64,000 nucleotides of DNA from Pseudarthrobacter sp. fls2-241-R2A-127 (GTDB lineage: Bacteria; Actinomycetota; Actinomycetes; Actinomycetales; Micrococcaceae), in assembly GCF_030209355.1 (NCBI RefSeq), contig NZ_JARVSF010000002.1, positions 124,001 to 188,000 on the forward strand. The letters are read 5' to 3'. Shown here piece after piece: positions 62,565 through 64,000 of this stretch. The position numbers and the translations under genes are program-made. Positions within the stretch are counted from its first letter, which is position 1, and each line of letters begins with the position of its first letter. The notes beneath the pieces were generated by a model. The model was not told the DNA's origin. It made no database searches and was given only the letters and a program-made list of their open reading frames with translations.

Positions 62565-62606
62565 GGTCGTTGCAACTCCCAAAATTAATGGGTGTTGCAA
62601 CGACCG
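62564..62606 (-). repeat. foldback repeat at the transposase start
   Basis: An internal copy of the terminal repeat, CGGTCGTTGCAACTCCC (62564-62580), is inverted relative to the right end GGGTGTTGCAACGACCG (62590-62606). They match at 16 of 17 positions with a nine-base loop. In a transcript that enters from the right the structure would hide the transposase ribosome-binding site. Confidence 0.8.
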
Positions 62607-62617
62607 CTAGAACTCAA

Positions 62618-62636
62618 GTGGCCACCCGCCGTCGTC
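62618..62636. repeat. right arm of the split intergenic hairpin
   Basis: GTGGCCACCCGCCGTCGTC is the exact reverse complement of the left arm at 61068-61086. It lies just outside the IS30 right end and upstream of the leftward UDG-like gene's stop. Confidence 0.85.
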
Positions 62637-62698
62637 GGTTGCGGGGCCGGTGGTTGCGCCCGTCGAAACCTGGTTTGACGGGTGCAGCCGGTGCCCGG

Positions 62699-63331
62699 TT
62701 ACCCGTTGTTGGCGATGCCCGTGCGTGCCATGGCGTCAGCGTAAGCCGTGCGCATGTCCTCGAGGAACTCTTCCTGGCGGGCCGGGGAACCAGCGAAGGC
62801 GCGTCCGCTCAGGGAACGGACCTTGTAGGTCTTCAGGCCTCGGCGCCACAGCAGCGGGACTTCGGTTTTCAGCAGCAGGTTGGCCAGGCGGTTCGCCTCC
62901 GTGCCGTGCGCCACGATCACCGAGGCTCGCGGGACGAGGGCCAGGAACTTCAGCAGCGGCTTCAGGCCGGCCTGCACCTGGTCCGGGGTGAATTTTCCGT
63001 TGGCCTCACCGGGGACGTGCCACGGGTGGACGTTCCAAGGCATCACGAATTCCGGGCGGAGGCCCAGCTTCCACTGGATGCCCAGCATGCGGGTCGCGGC
63101 GTCCTGGTCGCCGGCGGTGATGAAACCGGACTGGTCCATCTCGCCAATGTTGGAGAACAGGCTGATGATGCGGCATTCCTCGACATCGTGCATGGGGTCC
63201 ACATAGGGCACCACGGTTCCGGGCTTCGCCTCCTGCAGGGAATCACACAGCTCGTTGACAGCGGAAACGCTGGGTTCGTAGCGGCGGCTCATGAGCTGTT
63301 CGTGGAATGTTTCGGGGGCCAGTGCGGTCAT
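62699..63331 (-). CDS. uracil-DNA glycosylase superfamily-like protein
   Basis: This 210-aa soluble protein has features of the UDG superfamily fold: VVPYVDPMHDVEECRIISLFSNIGEM near residue 40, then FVMPWNVHPWHVPGEANGKFTP, and VIVAHGTEANRLANLL near the end. The classical UDG active-site motif is not clear, so it is a divergent family member or an unrelated conserved actinobacterial protein. It converges with the fba-DUF3151 operon; the IS30 element now lies between them. Base-excision repair would be the role if the assignment holds. Confidence 0.55.
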   Translation of the reverse strand: MTALAPETFHEQLMSRRYEPSVSAVNELCDSLQEAKPGTVVPYVDPMHDVEECRIISLFSNIGEMDQSGFITAGDQDAATRMLGIQWKLGLRPEFVMPWNVHPWHVPGEANGKFTPDQVQAGLKPLLKFLALVPRASVIVAHGTEANRLANLLLKTEVPLLWRRGLKTYKVRSLSGRAFAGSPARQEEFLEDMRTAYADAMARTGIANNG

Positions 63332-63477
63332 GAAGGGCTGGTTCTCCTGCGGGGATTGATGTTGCGTCCACCACTGAAAATGGGCGCACGGCGGCGCAAA
63401 TGATCAACGGTGGTTAGTTGGGGTGGGCCGATTCCGGGTCGGCCTCTGCCAGTTTACCAAGCCCGGGGAAACGAAAC

Positions 63478-63517
63478 GCCGGTCCGGTGCACCTCATTCC
63501 TGGCGCACGGGACCGGC
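63478..63517 (-). terminator. hairpin downstream of the MetE-like gene
   Basis: GCCGGTCC (63478-63485) pairs with GGACCGGC (63510-63517), and GTGC with GCAC inside, around a 14-base loop. On the minus strand GTTTCGTTTCC follows. It lies 26 bp after the MetE-like stop codon and probably terminates it. Confidence 0.5.
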
Positions 63518-63543
63518 GGTCATTTCCCGGACCGGGCGGACTG

Positions 63544-64000
63544 CTACCAGAGGCGCTTGGTGGCCCGGCGGGCACCCTCGCCCAGCGCCTCAAGTTTGGC
63601 GAACGCGATCTGCGGGTGGACCCGGCCGCCCAAGCCGCAGTCCGTGGATGCGATGACGTTCTCGCGTCCCACCAATTCGGCGAACCGGACAATCCGGTCC
63701 GCGACGAGGTCCGGGTGCTCCACGACGTTGGTGGCGTGCGACACGACGCCCGGGATGATGACCTTGCCCTCGGGGAGCTTGGTGTCCTCCCAAACCCGCC
63801 ATTCGTGTTCGTGCCGGACATTGGCCGCCTCGAAGGAGTAGGCGCCGGCGTTGACCTGCAGGACGGAGCCGATGATGTCCGCGAACGGGATGTCTGTGGT
63901 GTGCGGACCGTGCCAGGAGCCCCAGCAAACATGGAGCCGGATCTGTTCCCGCGGAAGGTCCCGCAAGGCCCAGTTGGTGGCCTCCACGCGCAGCTGGATG
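63544..64000 (-). CDS. MetE-like cobalamin-independent methionine synthase family protein, C-terminal part
   Basis: The gene enters from the right edge, and only its last ~151 codons are in the window. Visible motifs are RLHVCWGSWHGPHTTDIPF, a GAYSFEAANVRHEHEWRVW block, VIIPGVVSHATNVVEHPDLVADRI, and ASTDCGLGGRVHPQIAFAKL with the zinc-ligand Cys. These match the catalytic C-terminal domain of COG0620 (MetE-type) proteins, many of which are short single-domain forms in actinobacteria. Whether the full protein is MetE or a core-MetE variant cannot be decided here. Confidence 0.85.
   Translation of the reverse strand, partial: IQLRVEATNWALRDLPREQIRLHVCWGSWHGPHTTDIPFADIIGSVLQVNAGAYSFEAANVRHEHEWRVWEDTKLPEGKVIIPGVVSHATNVVEHPDLVADRIVRFAELVGRENVIASTDCGLGGRVHPQIAFAKLEALGEGARRATKRLW

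Larger units (their letters stand above)
61112..62606 (-). mobile_element. IS30-family insertion sequence (about 1495 bp)
   Basis: Terminal inverted repeats GGGTCGTTGCAACACC (61112-61127) and GGTGTTGCAACGACCG (62591-62606) match at 15 of 16 positions. CTAG at 61108-61111 and again at 62607-62610 flanks the element and is the probable target duplication. One IS30-type transposase gene fills it. It is inserted in the loop of an intergenic hairpin and appears complete and recent. Confidence 0.9.

Overview
The window is a GC-rich actinobacterial chromosome segment. Gene content, GTG/TTG starts and ATGA-type overlaps point to Micrococcaceae, most likely Arthrobacter, Pseudarthrobacter or Paenarthrobacter. 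That placement rests on recognising protein families, not on a database search. There is no phage, plasmid or CRISPR signature. The only intact mobile element is one IS30-family insertion sequence.

Layout. At 1-10.3 kb a tripartite tricarboxylate transporter operon (tctC-tctB-tctA-usp) lies divergent from a CitA/DcuS-type two-component pair, flanked by a fumarylacetoacetate-hydrolase family enzyme, formimidoylglutamase and a cation/proton antiporter. At 10.3-25 kb come a purine permease, a CopC-like protein, a small FAD protein, a tandem universal stress protein with a PEP-synthase/Rph-like enzyme, a LolA-like protein with an ABC exporter, an NlpC/P60 wall hydrolase, a zincin, a drug/metabolite transporter and a PHP-domain protein. 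tRNA-Glu, tRNA-Asp and tRNA-Phe sit at 25.15-25.51 kb, followed by a 670-bp regulatory gap and a GH68 levansucrase. A five-gene Asp23/AmaP envelope-stress operon occupies 28.0-30.2 kb. An alpha-glucoside module (GH13 enzyme, binding protein, two permeases, LacI regulator) occupies 30.2-36.9 kb.

From 36.9 to 47.1 kb lie exonuclease III, a valine-catabolism cluster (hydroxyisobutyryl-CoA hydrolase, hydroxyisobutyrate dehydrogenase, enoyl-CoA hydratase), DedA, a TipA-like regulator, a cold shock protein, and a NarL-type response regulator and kinase divergent from an HbpS-like secreted haem-binding-family protein. The kinase carries an in-frame TGA. Next to the HbpS-like gene is an ankyrin-repeat remnant without a start codon. 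From 47.2 to 51.3 kb is an acetoacetate/short-chain fatty acid operon (scoA-atoE-scoB-thiolase) with a divergent IclR regulator. From 52.4 to 64 kb are nadE, an FAD monooxygenase, pyrE, a GAF-ANTAR protein, a STAS-like protein, a Tat-exported hydrolase, a HAD phosphatase, a TrmH-type methyltransferase, fructose-bisphosphate aldolase with a DUF3151 gene, the IS30 element, a UDG-like gene and a partial MetE-like gene.

Functional logic. Three import or catabolic modules have a local regulator and visible inverted-repeat operators: tct with its kinase pair, alpha-glucosides with LacI, and acetoacetate with IclR. A near-identical LacI-type operator stands upstream of the levansucrase, suggesting joint control of sucrose and alpha-glucoside use. 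The most notable observations are the probable HbpS-SenS-SenR-like sensing module with a broken kinase, the IS30 element that has split a 19-bp intergenic hairpin, a recurring CGACGGCGG-type hairpin between convergent genes, and a 3 x 16-bp tandem repeat upstream of a small membrane-protein gene.
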